From positions 1-64,000 of the forward strand of contig JARVKI010000022.1 in the NCBI GenBank assembly GCA_036674765.1: a stretch of DNA of 64,000 nt, read 5' to 3'. Source of the DNA: Seiridium cupressi (lineage: Eukaryota; Ascomycota; Sordariomycetes; Amphisphaeriales; Sporocadaceae). Positions 45,776-58,041 of the stretch are shown piece after piece. Numbering within the stretch: the stretch's first letter is position 1; every line of letters starts with the position of its first letter. The position numbers and the translations under genes are program-made. The notes beneath the pieces are model-generated. The model did no database searches. It worked only from the letters and a program-made list of their open reading frames with translations, and was not told where the DNA came from.

Positions 45776-48700
45776 TCAGGAAAGGGCATCCCAGTCTCTC
45801 CGGGCCACTATCGCCACCTCTCGCACCTCACGGACTGGGTCACCACAGGCCCTTGACAGCCCCCGCAGCACGGCTTGACGTTGAGGCAAGAGTTTGTGGC
45901 GAACCGCTTCAAACGTCTTTGGCAGCCTCTGTAGGAACACGAGACACGATTTGCGGCACATGGCTGCCTCTTTCTTGGACATCTTGTCCACGTCGCTGTC
46001 GCTGACGAATTCAAGCGTGTCAAAGACATTTCGCGCCATCTGATAAACGGCAAGGACATGTGTGATCAGGGCCTCCAGGTGCTCTCGCACAAGATTGGAA
46101 TCCGAGTCCAGGATTTTCAGGAGAATGTCCAGAACAGTGTTAATGTCCTTACTCACCCGGAAGGTCTGCAGTGAGCGAATCACGACCAGAAGGACCTTGC
46201 TTGCATCGCTGCGCCATACTGCATAGTCGAGGTACCTGAGAGTTGCAAATATGGCGACGGACCGGTTTGTAGCAGTACGGTCGTCGACTGGGCCCTGCTG
46301 GCCGGCCGCTTGTCGCGGAAAGCAGTCATCGAGGTGCGGCCTGGCTACCTGGTTGTAGATCCACTGGCCTCTAAGTCTCCTAGTAACGGCGTGGAATTCT
46401 TTTGTGAGATAGCCCTTCGGACTGACTAGGACTTCGAAGCATTGCGCCAACTGGCGGCCGATTGTGATTTCAATCGGGGCCGTGTCGGCGACCAGGCTGA
46501 GAAGCCAGTTCTCGTCGGGGTAGGGCTTGTAGTTGGCAATATCTCCTGCAAGACAATGTAGAATACTGCGGAAGATCTGGAGCGAAGTAGATACATCGGG
46601 TTCAAGCCGCCTCGCAGAGTTGCCATTTTGCGAAATTGCTCGGGTGACGACCCTGGTGAATGCATTTGCTAGAGGACGAAGCAAGTTCAGGCGTTCAATA
46701 TGGGGCTGATTCGTCGACGATGAATTGAGCTTATTAGACAGGATTGCGAGCATGGCATCTAGAGCGGCTCTGTTCGCTGTCGAAAGCCCGGTGGTCCCTG
46801 GAGTGGTTAACCTCTCGCAGAGGTTCAACAAAACTCCATGCGAATACTGCGGGTCATTAGCTCGAGTCAGGACAGTTCAGGAATGGGGGGCGACGTACCA
46901 GTTCCCGCATCGCAGCTGGTCGCAGGCCTTGCAACACGCCTAGTACCAGGGGAGCTGTCCGATAATTGTGCTTGCATAGAGCCCACCTAGCGTCAGATTC
47001 TTCGTCCCCGGCCACCGCGACAGTTCTGAAAAGACGTTTTCGCGAGGAGGCATCCGACGGTTGAGTAAACAGAAGAAAAGCCTCCTGGAAGAGCTGAAGT
47101 CGAATTTGGTCGTCTGCCTCAATGAACCGAATCAGGTCCGCGGCAAGTTGACCCAGTCGATGGAGGAAGGTATCTGCATCTCCCTCAGAGGCGGTCTCGG
47201 TCTCAAGGCTGACGTCGACAATGAAATCCTCTTCTGCACCCGGGATGGGCTGCGGACGCAGAGAAAAACGGTATAGCTGAGTAACGATGCTGAAAGAAAC
47301 CCTTAAAAGTTGCTGGTAGGCTAGTAATGCGTCGTTGGCCGTACTTGAGCCGTCACAAATCTTGTTGAGATCGCCGAGATCGCCCTTGTCAATCTCGGGC
47401 AAGCCTTCGATTTGGCTTTTTAACAGTTCAACCCAATCCTGCCTTTCGGTGCCTTGGAAAAAGCCGGGAATCCGATCATCCCAGCCGTTACTGGAAATGA
47501 AGTTTGCGATGCTAGAAAGAGGCCTGCGAAGTGCGACATGTATCGCTTGGATTAAAATGTGCCAATATTGCGGTGAGACCTTCGCAAGCCTGTGGAGTGC
47601 TTGTAAGAATGCAGTGACCAGTAATAAAGTGTTTCCGATTCCCCACCCATCAGAGCGCTGAGCCGTTGACCCTATAAAGCATAGTCGGGTTGTCGCTTGT
47701 CGGATAGCGAAGGCCTGAGATCTGGACAGCTCCTTGCTTTCGGCAATAACGGTGACAGACTCGAGGAAACGTTCCAACAGCTGTCGGAGTCCACTGGGAT
47801 AACGGGGTGCCAACTTGGACAGGGCGCTAGATGCGCTCTTGGCAATATCATTGTACTCTTTTTCCGGACTTCCAAGCAAGAAATTTCTACCCTCCAAAGG
47901 ATATATGATGGCCGGAGTACCAAGCCAGCTGAAAACGCGGTTACACGTAGCATCGGAACATAACCGTCGATTCGACCCGTCGCTAGCAGTCTGATTTACC
48001 ATATATGCCATTCCATCGATTAGCTTGCCAATGATGGTGGGACGGTCGTTTGAGAACTGGTTTTGTGTCCAACTTGACCAGGAACGAGCATAGATGTCGT
48101 CAAAGAGAGTATCTCCGAAGAGCTCATCTTGTAGCTCATAGGGATCCTGCGTGGTGGATAAGGCTTCCCGTACTTGAAGAACAGCATTGAGCACGCCCAG
48201 AAGCTGGCTCTGATGAGAAGCAGAATTTGAATTCCTGAATGTAACCATGACATGAGGAATAGACTGCTTAGTAGACACTGCAAAAGACTGCCTGCTCGAC
48301 CCGGAAAGAGCAGCTAGGAGCCGTCCGGCCGACTCGGTATATGTTTCGCTTGAGAGATCGTCAGATAGGTCGATCCATACTGCTGCGAGAAAGGCTTGCA
48401 GATCTTCGTCGTCCAGCCTCTTGGCAACGGCGGACAAGGTTTTGAGAGTAGCCTCGATTGAGTCCCGAATCTCGCCATTTCGCACCTCGTACTTGAGGGA
48501 AGACCAAACCTGGTCGGTGTATGGGATAACGCCCTGCTTCACGTCACCATATTGAGCCAGGCATGCCTCTAGTGTCTGAAGAATGTCGACCTTCACCGAG
48601 ACGGTCACAGCTTCGCCTTGATCCAGCTTGTTGAGCAGGAACGGTATGGCCAGACGTGCGACGCGGTGGTGGGCAGAGAAGCAAGACCGTAGCGAGCGCT

Positions 48701-49469
48701 TCAGGTCATCGACGGTGATCCCAGACGGCGTGGCTGATGCACGCAATGTGATGGGGAAGTACGCGGAATAGCTTTTGAAAACCTCGTCAACTACTTGGTC
48801 GGCAGGGTCAAAATTCTGCAGAAATAACTTCATGATCTCGAACCACATGACAAGGTTTTGAGGATCCCGTTCATTCTTGCAGAGGTCCAGGAGGGACACC
48901 ATGAATCCCGACGTGTTTCCATGCTGGTAGGCCAGATCGTTGGCGACAATGGGGTCGAGAAGCAGCCGACGGATGAGGTGATATATCTCCAGTCGGGTGG
49001 CGGGGGTTTGCCGCTTGAAGTCGTCACTCCCGAGCTTGGTGATGCTGTGGATTATGTCGTTTCCTTTCGTCGGCTGGAAGGCCGTCATGCCTGCCAGATA
49101 ACCCAACGCCTTTGTCGATGCTTCAATGCCGGCCCTGTGATCACTCGAGAAAAGCGAACAAAAGAAGCCAATAAGCAGCTTGACTTGATCTGCCTTCAGG
49201 ATATCGCGGTTGAGGTGCTGGAGAGTCGCTGCGAGGAAGCCTAGAGCTTTCGCGCGTGAGATTATGTCATCCTCCTCGTCGTCCTGCGATCCCAGCCATC
49301 GGTTGATGGATGCCACCCACTGCCCAATGGCGGTTCTTGATGATGCCGGACTGGCGAGTGCCGCGGTCTCGATTTGTCCCACCGCAGTTTTGGCGACCCC
49401 GGCCTGGGTTGGTGCATCATCAGCCAAGACATACCGCAAAGCAAGGTCGTCGAACGGGTTGGTAGCCAT
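45776..49469 (-). CDS. MMS19: Fe-S cluster targeting / DNA repair protein Mms19 (Met18)
   Basis: The HEAT-repeat adaptor of the cytosolic iron-sulfur assembly targeting complex, delivering clusters to DNA polymerases and helicases such as Rad3. Exons are 49469-46899 and 46846-45776 (52-nt intron, phase 0), giving 1213 residues, within the upper family range. The start MATNPFDDLALRYVLADD is the first ATG of the conserved frame. The family N-terminal domain includes LGFLAATLQHL, LLIGFFCSLFSSDHRAGIEA and ALGYLAGM. The rest is a solenoid of helical repeats, ending with DPVREVREVAIVARRDWDAL, a typical Mms19 C-terminus. The acceptor at CCGCAG restores MREL|YSHGVLLNLCERL. Divergent from MTD1. Confidence 0.92.
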
Positions 49470-50291
49470 ACTCTCGCCGGCCTGATATGCTATACTGTTG
49501 GGGTTTGAGGGTCTGGTGCTGCATGAGCAGAAACTAGTGCTAGAGTGCACCGGTATGAGAGAGAGCGACGTCGGCAGGCCCCACCACAGTGGTGTAATGT
49601 GAAGCAAACGAGTTGACGTAGTTGGAAGGCTGCTGTGTCTGAATTATGTGCATTCAGGCAGGCTGGAGTCCGAGAATGCTCACAACGAGAGACTGCCTTA
49701 TCTTGCACCTATACAACTGTGAAAACCGGCACGAGCCACTCCCATGGTACATTATTCCCTTGATCTTTTTCTATGGAGAGGCGCCGGGGGTGCTCCAATC
49801 CGGCCTGAGAGATACCTTGACCAATGATGAAATGCGCATTATAGCCGCTAGTCTTTATCTGGCAAGAGGGGTCAAGAAGTTTTGCTGGGGACTTGACGCG
49901 ACTAAAGTACCCGACTCTCATTTTTTTCCCCAGGTCTCGCGTCCGGTGTGTGGTCAAGATGAGGGTTGGGCGATTTGTCACTCTTTCACCTTTCTCTTCT
50001 CCCAGTTTTTCAGCTTGCTTGCGTGATACTGCTCGTAGAACATATTCCAGCCGCTGGCAACACGTACTCAGTCAATACCAATCACCAGTATTTTCCTCCC
50101 CAGAGAGATATTTCTATCGCGGGGTAGTGGGGCAGGTATGTGATTTCTCGCACCTGAACCTATTTTATTTGTTCACTTTTCAAGCCCACAAGAGCCCGAG
50201 TCGTATTTTATGATTGCTCCCGTTGACTCGTGCATCCTCAATCACTGGACAATTAACTAAGGCGGCGTCGTAGTCTTCTCGCTCCACCAAC
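49470..50291. promoter_or_regulatory. Divergent intergenic region, MMS19 / MTD1
   Basis: This 822-bp region contains both promoters. A T-run followed by C's lies near 49920-49932. No gene is recognised. Confidence 0.5.
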
Positions 50292-51466
50292 ATGGCTTCC
50301 CAGGAGGCGCCCAAGACCTGCAAGGTCATCCTAGCAGAATCCATCGCCAAAAGGCTGCTGCAGGAGGTGCAGGACACCTTGAAGACGGTGCAACAAGATG
50401 CTGGTCTCCGGCCAACCCTGGTGGCGTTTCTCGCCAATGACGATCCTGCAGCTGTCAAATATGCCGAATGGTCCAAAAAGACGTGCGAGGAGAAGTAAGA
50501 AATCCCCCCTTCTCAAGAAAGAACATCGCTCCTTCGAGCGCTATCGCCATGTGATCGCTGGAGCATCGGAAACTTACACTGGATAGTGGATTCAACTTTG
50601 AGCTGCGCCATGTCGACAAGGACAAGCTTGAGGAAGAGATCATGACTGCCAATGACGACGGCCAGGTCGATGGTATCCTAGTCTACTACCCCATCTTCCC
50701 AGGGAATCCTGCCCATGACAGATATATCCAGGAGACTGTATCCTTGGCGAAGGATGTCGAGGGGCTCTGCCATAAGCATATCTACAACATGTACCACAAT
50801 GTGCGTTTCCTGGATCCTCCGCAGAATTTGAAAAAGTCCATTCTGCCATGCACGCCTTTGGCCGTAGTCAAGATTCTGGAGCACCTCCAGATCTACAATC
50901 CCATTCTGGCCTACGGGAACAGACTGTTCGGCAAGACCATCACTGTCATCAACCGATCTGAGGTCAATGGAAGGCCGCTCGCTGCTCTCCTCGCCAATGA
51001 CGGAGCTACGGTTTACTCGGTTGACTTGACCGGTATTCAGCTTTACACCCGCGGACAGGGTATCAAGGCACCTCGACACCAGGTTCAGGATAAAGACGGT
51101 TGGGGTCTGGAGCAGTGCATTCCCATCAGCGATGTCATCATTGGTGGCGTACCTTCAGAGAAATACAAGGTACCGACACAGCTCATCAGAGATGGAGCAG
51201 TGTGCATCAACTTCTCATCTTTCAAGAACTTTGATGGCCCCGCCATCAAGGAGAAGGCTTCCATCTACGTGCCGTCTGTGGGCAAAGTTACCATTGCCGT
51301 GCTGCTCAGAAATCTAGTCGTATGCCTCCCCCAACCCCTTTCGCCCAATCCGCAGATACTAACGTCAAGCCAGAGGCTTATTGCCAACCGTCCATCGACA
51401 AAACCGGACGGTTCTGCCGACGAGCTGCTAGCAAAGGCCAAGAGCGAGGCCTTCGTCGATGGTTGA
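50292..51466 (+). CDS. MTD1: Methylenetetrahydrofolate dehydrogenase (NAD+)
   Basis: A cytosolic enzyme oxidising 5,10-methylene-THF to methenyl-THF in one-carbon metabolism, feeding purine synthesis. Exons are 50292-50494, 50587-51319 and 51374-51466, giving 342 residues, close to the family size. Conserved segments are PTLVAFLANDDPAAVKYAEW, DGILVYYPIFPG, the substrate loop PCTPLAVVKILEHL, the nucleotide-binding region GKTITVINRSEVNGRPLAAL, and SDVIIGGVPSEKYKVPT. The monofunctional NAD-type (Mtd1) rather than the trifunctional C1-THF synthase is indicated by the length and the lack of a synthetase domain. Intron edges restore CEENGFNFELRHVD and LLRNLVRLIANR. Confidence 0.94.
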
Positions 51467-52002
51467 GCTGATCTAAGCAGGTGCCGAATAGAAGTGCAAA
51501 ATTAAAAGTCTCATGATATCCAGCCTAAACATACGTAAGCCTAATTAGGTCGGATCCTCAGATGCGGCATACCGTCGGGGATGAGCACCTTGCACGGGGG
51601 CATAAGCTATAGGCTGTCCTTAATGGCAACAACCCTAGAGGGCGCTTCGATGCCATCCCAAAGATGTTTGTAATTAGGCTGGGGCCCACCCAGTCGATAC
51701 ATTAAGAAGTCATAGTATTCGTAGCGGGTTGCCTCTGCGCATGTCGCGGAACCGTTACGGAGCCGTCACTACTCCCTAGAGACAGGCTACTAGAGGCAAC
51801 CCTTGTGTTGCAGTTCCTAGTGTTTCCCATAGAGCTATGATTGATACGATCGTAGTGAAAGTCACCTTAGAAATCATTCCACTCGGCATGAAGGGCATGG
51901 TACCCCGATACCCAGACAGCGTTTGACCGCACCTAGAAATTACTGAAACTGGTGGCTGAATGTAATGCTATGCTTGAAAAGATGTAAGAGGTATCAATAC
52001 GC
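51467..52002. other. Convergent intergenic region
   Basis: This lies between MTD1 and SPC2 3' ends. No gene, RNA or repeat is recognised. Confidence 0.5.
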
Positions 52003-52800
52003 TTAGGCCTTTCTTCTCTTCGACTTCTTCCCCGAACCGCCGTCAGCACCCGTCGTTGATCCGGCGGCTAACGCATCCAACATATCTGGGTCCATATCTG
52101 CAAAATTCGAATCTGAAGGCTGAGCAGACTTGGCAGCTTCCAGCCTCTTGGGGTCTGCCTTCGCGATTAGAGGAACGGAGGTAGCGAATACGGTCTGAAA
52201 AGGCGCAGCGATGAAGTGTCCTGCAGAGTCGAACCACTCCGTGAAGGAGCGCTTGACCTCGATCGTCTCTGACTTGCCGCTCTTGGACGTTAGGGTGATT
52301 TTGACATTGTAAACAGGCACGTTCTTCTTGGTCGAGGTAGCAATCGAGATCTATGAACCAGTCAGCCTACTGCCCTCTTCCTCTTGTCCAGAACAATTCC
52401 AGCCTTGGGAGTTCGACGCACCTTATCGCCGCCGGGGGCAACTCCCTGATATACGACTCCCTTCTCAACGAAGGCGATCCAGTATGTAAGTACGGCGTTC
52501 AGTATAGTGTAGATTGCTACAGCTACAGCTGTGTAGTACTTGGTATTGTCGAAGCCGAACTTGTAGTCCCATGCAAAGCAGGCACCTGCGATGGCAAAAG
52601 CGCCGTATCCCAGAGCCAGGCGCGTGTCGGTAAGGGTGTGGATCTGCTTGAATTTCAGGGAGTTCAAGTAGTTGGGAATCGCATCATCGGAGGTGTTCTT
52701 CAGATCTGCACCGTATTAGCAAGGCGCAAGTCATACGCGGAGGCCGGACGAGCAACAAACCTGCCAGGTTGTGAACGGTGATTTTCTCTTGAGAGGCCAT
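52003..52800 (-). CDS. SPC2: Signal peptidase complex subunit 2 (SPC25 family)
   Basis: A non-catalytic subunit of the ER signal peptidase, linking it to the Sec61 translocon. Exons are 52800-52761, 52705-52422 and 52350-52003, giving 223 residues. The start is MASQEKITVHNLADLKNTSD across intron 1. Two membrane helices form a hairpin (about residues 45-63 and 72-92: LGYGAFAIAGACFAW and YTAVAVAIYTILNAVLTYW). The cytosolic tail begins with ISIATSTKKNVPVYNVKI, a conserved family segment, and ends in a basic GKKSKRRKA. Its promoter is shared with EMC3. Confidence 0.92.
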
Positions 52801-53137
52801 AGCTGCGTGCTGGTATGCAGTCCTCGGTTTGTCAAGCTAAATCCGAAAGAATTGGGTGAGTTGCGAGACAGTTTGCAAAAAGTTGAAGTGCAATGGGAGC
52901 ATTCAAGTCGCTAAGCTTCGAAAGGGTCCCGCTAAAGACCAGCAGCCATTAACGGCGAAAGGTGTCCTGAGTCCTGACCAGGGGTAGTGCGTGGCCCGAG
53001 CTCCCAACTCAATCCACCATCAATCACTTCGAAGCTTGACCCAACGTCGCACCTATCACGGTTGCATCAACACTTGCATCCAGACCTTGGACAACCCGGC
53101 ACTACGAAGGCCTCGAAGCTGTCTTTCTACCGTCACC
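52801..53137. promoter_or_regulatory. Compact divergent promoter, SPC2 / EMC3
   Basis: Only 337 bp separate the two start codons, so one bidirectional promoter region drives two ER membrane-protein biogenesis genes. I recognise no specific transcription-factor site. Confidence 0.6.
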
Positions 53138-54030
53138 ATGGCACAGCTTCCCCCGCAGACGATCCAGAGGGATCCCCAGCTCTTGTATGCTCCTCATGGC
53201 GCCTCCCATCAATCCCCTCAGCTAATCTTCTGAAGTTACTGGATTCTCTTTCCCATTACGGTGGTTATGATTCTGACTGGTGTGTTGCGACACTACGCGA
53301 CAGTGTTGATGGCCTCGGCGCCCAAGAAGCTCGAGCAGCCTGCGCTGAAAGAGCAGCGCTCTCTTCTCCACGGTATCGCCGTCCGGTCCAACTTCCATGC
53401 CTTGACCGCGCCGTCTTTCAAAGCCCGCCGCGAAGCCCTCACAACCGCCTACGAGTCTGGTGCCTATCTGAAGGATCCAGAGCGCCGCGGACAGCCGCCC
53501 GCTAACCCCATGACGGACCCCGGCGCTATGGACGGTATGATGGGCATGATGAAGAACAACATGGCCATGATTATCCCAAACACGCTGATCATGAGCTGGA
53601 TCAACGCATTCTTTTCGGGCTTCGTGATCCTGAAGTTGCCATTCCCGATCACGATCAAGTTCAAGAGCATGTTGCAGGCTGGAGTTGCCACCAAGGAGAT
53701 GGACCCCAGGTGGATGTCTAGTATCAGTTGGTACTTCTTGTGTTATTTTGGTCTGCAGTTTGTCTTCAACTTGCTGTTGGGCAACGAAGCAGGTGAGTTC
53801 ATATTCTCGAGCGTCAACGCTTGTAACATGGCACTGATTCGTGTATAGCGGCCAGCCAGATGGCCCAACAGATGCAGGGCATGGCACCTCAGAATCCCAA
53901 CATGTTTGGTCCTGGCACGGACCCTGATAAGCAGTTTCAGACCGAGGCGGAGAACCTTGCAGTCATCGACCATTACTCGGTCTTGGATGGTGTCGAAGAA
54001 CGGTTGCTTCAGGGTATCAAGTCTAAATAG
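53138..54030 (+). CDS. EMC3: ER membrane protein complex subunit 3
   Basis: The Oxa1/YidC-superfamily insertase core of the EMC, which inserts tail-anchored and multipass proteins in the ER. Exons are 53138-53184, 53236-53792 and 53849-54030, giving 261 residues. Intron 1 splits a Phe codon and restores RDPQLFYWILFPITVVMIL, the first membrane helix. A charged cytosolic loop (KKLEQPALKEQRSLLHG) and a Met-rich loop (MDGMMGMMKNNM) follow, then two further helices (about 140-160 and 190-205; the conserved ISWYFLCYFGLQFVF lies in the last). The C-terminal cytosolic tail is short. The size and topology match Emc3. Confidence 0.95.
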
Positions 54031-54113
54031 AAGCAACCGCAGGAACACCCATAGCCATCCATAATATGCAAGTACCAATAAACACCATCCAATGCAAATT
54101 CTTGGTTGCCTCG

Positions 54114-54906
54114 TCATTCCCACCACAAGCAGCAGCCAAGGCCTTCCTTCATCATAGTCCCGCGGATGCTGTACGGCGAGATCTTCTTGGCCTTTTCCAC
54201 TGCCTCTTCCGATGTGCTCTCGGGGATTTGATCATGCCAATCCTCATCGATAACTTGAAGTCTGACCATCTCGTTCTTGTCATAATACATACGCTGTTCT
54301 TCCACCACCCAGACCCACGCCTGCTCGTTGTGGTCACTGGTTTCACGGTTAACAACATTTCTGCTGAGGGACATGGAGCGACTTGCAATTCACAGTTCTC
54401 GGGCAACTCTTTGTATGACACGAAGATCTCTTCGAAGAAATCGGTACGGACTATTTCACCGCAATCAGCTCTGGGTCTCATGAGACTAGGTTGCTGTGGG
54501 GCCTTACTGTTCAAACCTTCGGGGGTGGCGCTGCTGATTTTCCCCAGCAAAGTCTCGCCCTTGAACGGCCGGAATACGATGAGCCGGAACTCGACTGTGC
54601 AAATCTGTCAATGCCTGTTGGGCGATTACGAGCAGAACACCGTTACCGTTGACGTTGACGAGCCCAGTGCCATGACCTATCAGCCCCTCAGAGGCCCAGA
54701 GCAAGTCATACATGCAGATGCAGAGACCTATCTTTTGGAGGACTCGATTCGAGTACTTGGCATTGATATTGTTCTCTATGGCGACCTTGCTGTGCTTCTC
54801 GAATTGTGCGGGCGCAATCTGCACCAGATCTGCGATTTTTGTCTGTGACGATGTCAGTAGGATGTTCTAGAAACTGCATCTATAAGAGGCTTACCAGGAT
54901 AAACAT
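54114..54906 (-). CDS. RPC25: RNA polymerase III subunit Rpc25 (Rpb7 homologue)
   Basis: Part of the Pol III stalk that initiates tRNA and 5S transcription. Five exons: 54906-54895 (12 nt), 54842-54647, 54594-54508, 54450-54387 and 54336-54114, giving 193 residues. The N-terminal Rpb7-type domain reads MFILTKIADLVQIAPAQF and NRVLQKIGLCICMYDLLWAS; the OB-fold part includes FRPFKGETLLGKISSATPEG. The last intron needs a GC-AG pair (GCAAGT...CAG, 50 nt). That choice gives NCEFDHNEQAWVWV, matching family spacing, whereas any GT donor nearby shortens the loop. The C-terminus GLGCCLWWE is the typical end. Only 83 bp separate its stop from that of EMC3. Confidence 0.92.
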
Positions 54907-56088
54907 TATGTCGTGTTGATGTGTGAGTCTCATTAGCTAAAGTCATGTCTCTTGCAATGCACTTTTTTGAGATCCTGGACTTTAATGCGGGGCAAAGTCC
55001 GAGAGCTCAACCTGCACCTTCTGGCAGCTGAAGCATGCCACCCACCAGCTGGCTTCTCCACAACTACGTTTCTCCCAGCTGCTGCAAACCGTATCCAAAG
55101 CGTTGGCAATACCCACAATCCCATACCAACTAAAAGAGTTATAGAACTACATAGACACAGTACATACCATATAAGCAATAACACATTCAAGACAAAACAA
55201 ACAATGCGTCTTCCCAGAGGGGTCGCGGTGCTTGGCGGAGTGAATACGGTATCGTGGTAGCTCGCCTCCTGGGATTCATTATGCTTCGGCTATTATTTGT
55301 GTCTGCCACTCCACTTTCATTAGCTACTTGTGTAGTACCTAACTAGTATGTAGCTACTCTGAGTAGTTCTGTCACTTTTCGATTGCATAGAGAAGCTAAG
55401 CTACCACGTAGCTGATTATATCAAAGTTTAGCCCCTGATATATTGTATGAGTTGAGCGCTACTTCGGACCATCCATGCTGACTGAGCTGACTGCGTAGGG
55501 AGGTACCTAGGGTGCGCAATGTACATGTAGTTTCTGCAATTGTTCTCCAATCTTCTCTATCCTCCCGGACTTCGGATAATCCAGCAGCTTGCGCTAATGC
55601 ACGGCCCCGAGCTCCATGAGACCCAGTATCCCTGTGTCCAGCTCCACTGCCTCAATTAAATCCTTGCACCATCGTCCTTCAGACCATCGTCAACACCGCG
55701 TTCGTTACAGCCCATCGTGTATCCTCGCTAATCAGCTTCATCCACAGCCAGTCTCTACAACTACTGCCAGATTCTTCTATCTCTTTCCGTTGTATTTTCG
55801 GCGCTTCTAATTTTGGGCACAACTCCATACGAGGTTTTCCCTGTGTTGCGACCACCAGTCACATTCCAAGGCCTGGCACCGTCCAGAATTCCCTTGTCGC
55901 CGAAGTCGTTACTATCTGTCTTTCTTGTTGTCGTCGACTCATATTCGTCGCAACCCATCTGGGACAGAGCACCACGATCTCGGTTTTGGTTGACGCTGGT
56001 TTTCATTGGTTTGGTCTTGTCTACCACAAGTAGTTCACATGCCCATAACGGCCGACTCTCATTTCTGTCCACGTACACAAAAGCCAAA
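54907..56088. promoter_or_regulatory. Divergent intergenic region, RPC25 / NUFIP1-like
   Basis: This 1.18-kb region holds both promoters and the leader of the zinc-finger gene. Short TAGCTAC/GTAGCTA motifs recur at 55321-55415. An ATG at 56039 opens an out-of-frame ORF that overlaps the next gene's start. Confidence 0.5.
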
Positions 56089-58041
56089 ATGTCTGGGCAA
56101 TATCCTTACGGAGCGCCGCCGCCACCGCCGCCGCCTTCTTCGGCACCTGTCAGCAGCTATCCCTACGGCCAGCAGTCATACTCGCCTGCTCCTCGCGGCG
56201 GCAGCAGTGTAGCTAGTGGTGGTGGCAGAGCTCGCAGCTATACTCAAGGCCCAAGCAGAGCAGATTATGGGACACCCTATGGCGGTTATCCCCAGCAAGA
56301 CTTTGCCTCACAGAACGCAGCTTCGTATGGTCAACAACCGGCGAGCGGCTATTGGAACGGCAACCCTCCTCATAGCAACTCCCCCCTTCCGCAGAGCAAC
56401 TACCACCCTAACTACGTTCCTCAAAGCACCTACCCACCCCAACCTCCGACGACCTTTCAGCCTGCGGCGTACCATGCCAGCAGCCAACGTCCAGCGTACA
56501 CGGCAGCTTATAATTCATCGACACCGGACTATTCCGCTCAGCAGTGGAATGACTCCAGCTCGCCCTACTCGGCATATTCTGCCAGGGGCGGTCGTGGCGG
56601 TTATTCTGGAGGTGACCGAGGTGGTCACAGGGCCGATTCTGGCTCCCCTGCTCTGCGTATGGGCTATGACCAAGGTTCGGGACATACCACTCAAGCGAGC
56701 AATGGCTACAGCCAGCAATATCCGCCTCCTCATCATTCCGCGCCGACCTACAGTGCTCCCTACCCGACCTACCCACCAGCTGTTCCTGCGTATCCAGGCC
56801 CTGCGCCCCCTGCAGCTGCTTACTCGCACAATTCACATAATCATCGAGGTCGTGGTCGCGACGGCTTCTCTGGGCACTCCAGGGGCCGTGGTGGCCACCA
56901 CAATGATCGCAATGACAAGTTTCGTCACAAAGGCCAGCGGCCGCAGCATGATAACCACAGTGCTCAGAAGTCTGATGCAGCATCTGTCAAGAAGAAGAAG
57001 CGCAAGACGAATACTCTTGGCTTAACCCCGGGTGATGCTGATGACTCGGATAAAGAGATCGATGAGGAGCAGCGCATAGTAGCGACTCTGGGCGACGATA
57101 TTCCCGAGTAGGTTTCTGCTTCCAGCATTACTTTTTTCTTTTTTTTTCTTTGCACTGGTACTGACGAAATTCTTCCTAGGATTAATGACCTTGCTGCTTG
57201 GCTTGCTGAGCGTAGGGCCAAGTTTCCCACCAAAGCCCGCGTCAGGGCCAAGCAAGAGGCGGAAGCTGCCAAACGTGCCGAAGCCGGCGAGGACCAGAAG
57301 CCTGTTCCAAAAAACAAGGACGAAGAGAGAGCCGAGAAACTTCGACGACAACTCGCCAAGGTCGAGCGCAAGTTGGAAAAGCGTAAGCGCGAGACCAACG
57401 ACGAGGGTGATGAGATGCGTATTACCCAAGACGAATCTGATTCTTCGAGCTCATCGGATGATGAGCCCCCCGAGACGCAAACAACGAAGAAGACGTCCTC
57501 GTATCTTCCTCCGCCGCCGATTACGCGCGCCGATCCGACGGCTCACTGCAAGTACTACTCTACGGGAGGCGTTTGCGGTAAGAAAGGCAAGTGCCGCTTT
57601 GTACACGATCCCGAGATACGCGAAAAAGCTCTTCAGGAACAAGCCGCCAATGGTGGCAGGATTACGCTCAAACAGCGTCTTCTGCGGAACGAAAAAGAGA
57701 TCGAGGACCTGGCAATCATCCAAAGCATTGTCAGTCTGAGAGGTACTGGCAAGATGCCCCCGGCTCCCAGGCCGGCTGCCAAGGCTCCTGGAAGCTCAAC
57801 CCGTACGGCCCCCATTCCTCTCTCTCACATACACCATACTGAGCCCAAAAACAGTTCCGGCCAAGCCAGCATTTCTGCCTCCGACTCCGACTCTCCCCCA
57901 GTAGATTCACCCGAAGCAAAGGTAAAGTGGTCGTGGGCGAAAGAGCTCTACGCTAATGGACGCGTCGGCTACCAACACCAAACAGTCCAACAGAAGCTTG
58001 ATAAGCTGCGCAGCATTTCCCGCCGACATCATCCGGCATAA
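56089..58041 (+). CDS. NUFIP1-domain CCCH zinc-finger protein
   Basis: NUFIP1 (yeast Rsa1) proteins help assemble box C/D snoRNPs in the nucleus. Exons are 56089-57107 and 57180-58041 (72-nt intron, phase 2), giving 626 residues. Residues 1 to about 290 are low-complexity, rich in Pro, Tyr, Ser and Gly, with RGG/RGR patches (ARGGRGGYSGGDRGG, HSRGRGGHH). A Lys-rich nuclear-localisation stretch (KKKKRKTNTLG) precedes the NUFIP1 signature INDLAAWLAERRAKFPTKA, created by the splice. A coiled-coil stretch follows. One CCCH finger (C-x8-C-x5-C-x3-H, CKYYSTGGVC...CRFVH) lies at about 462-482. The ATG at 56089 is the first in frame. Confidence 0.87.

Noticed and set aside
53222..53887. 221-codon ORF antisense to EMC3
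   Set aside because: Emc3 is strongly conserved in the plus frame; the antisense ORF has no family match.
54324..54382. GT-AG intron with donor GTCGCT in RPC25
   Set aside because: It keeps frame but uses a poor donor and shortens the loop before the QAWVW motif by three residues compared with the family.
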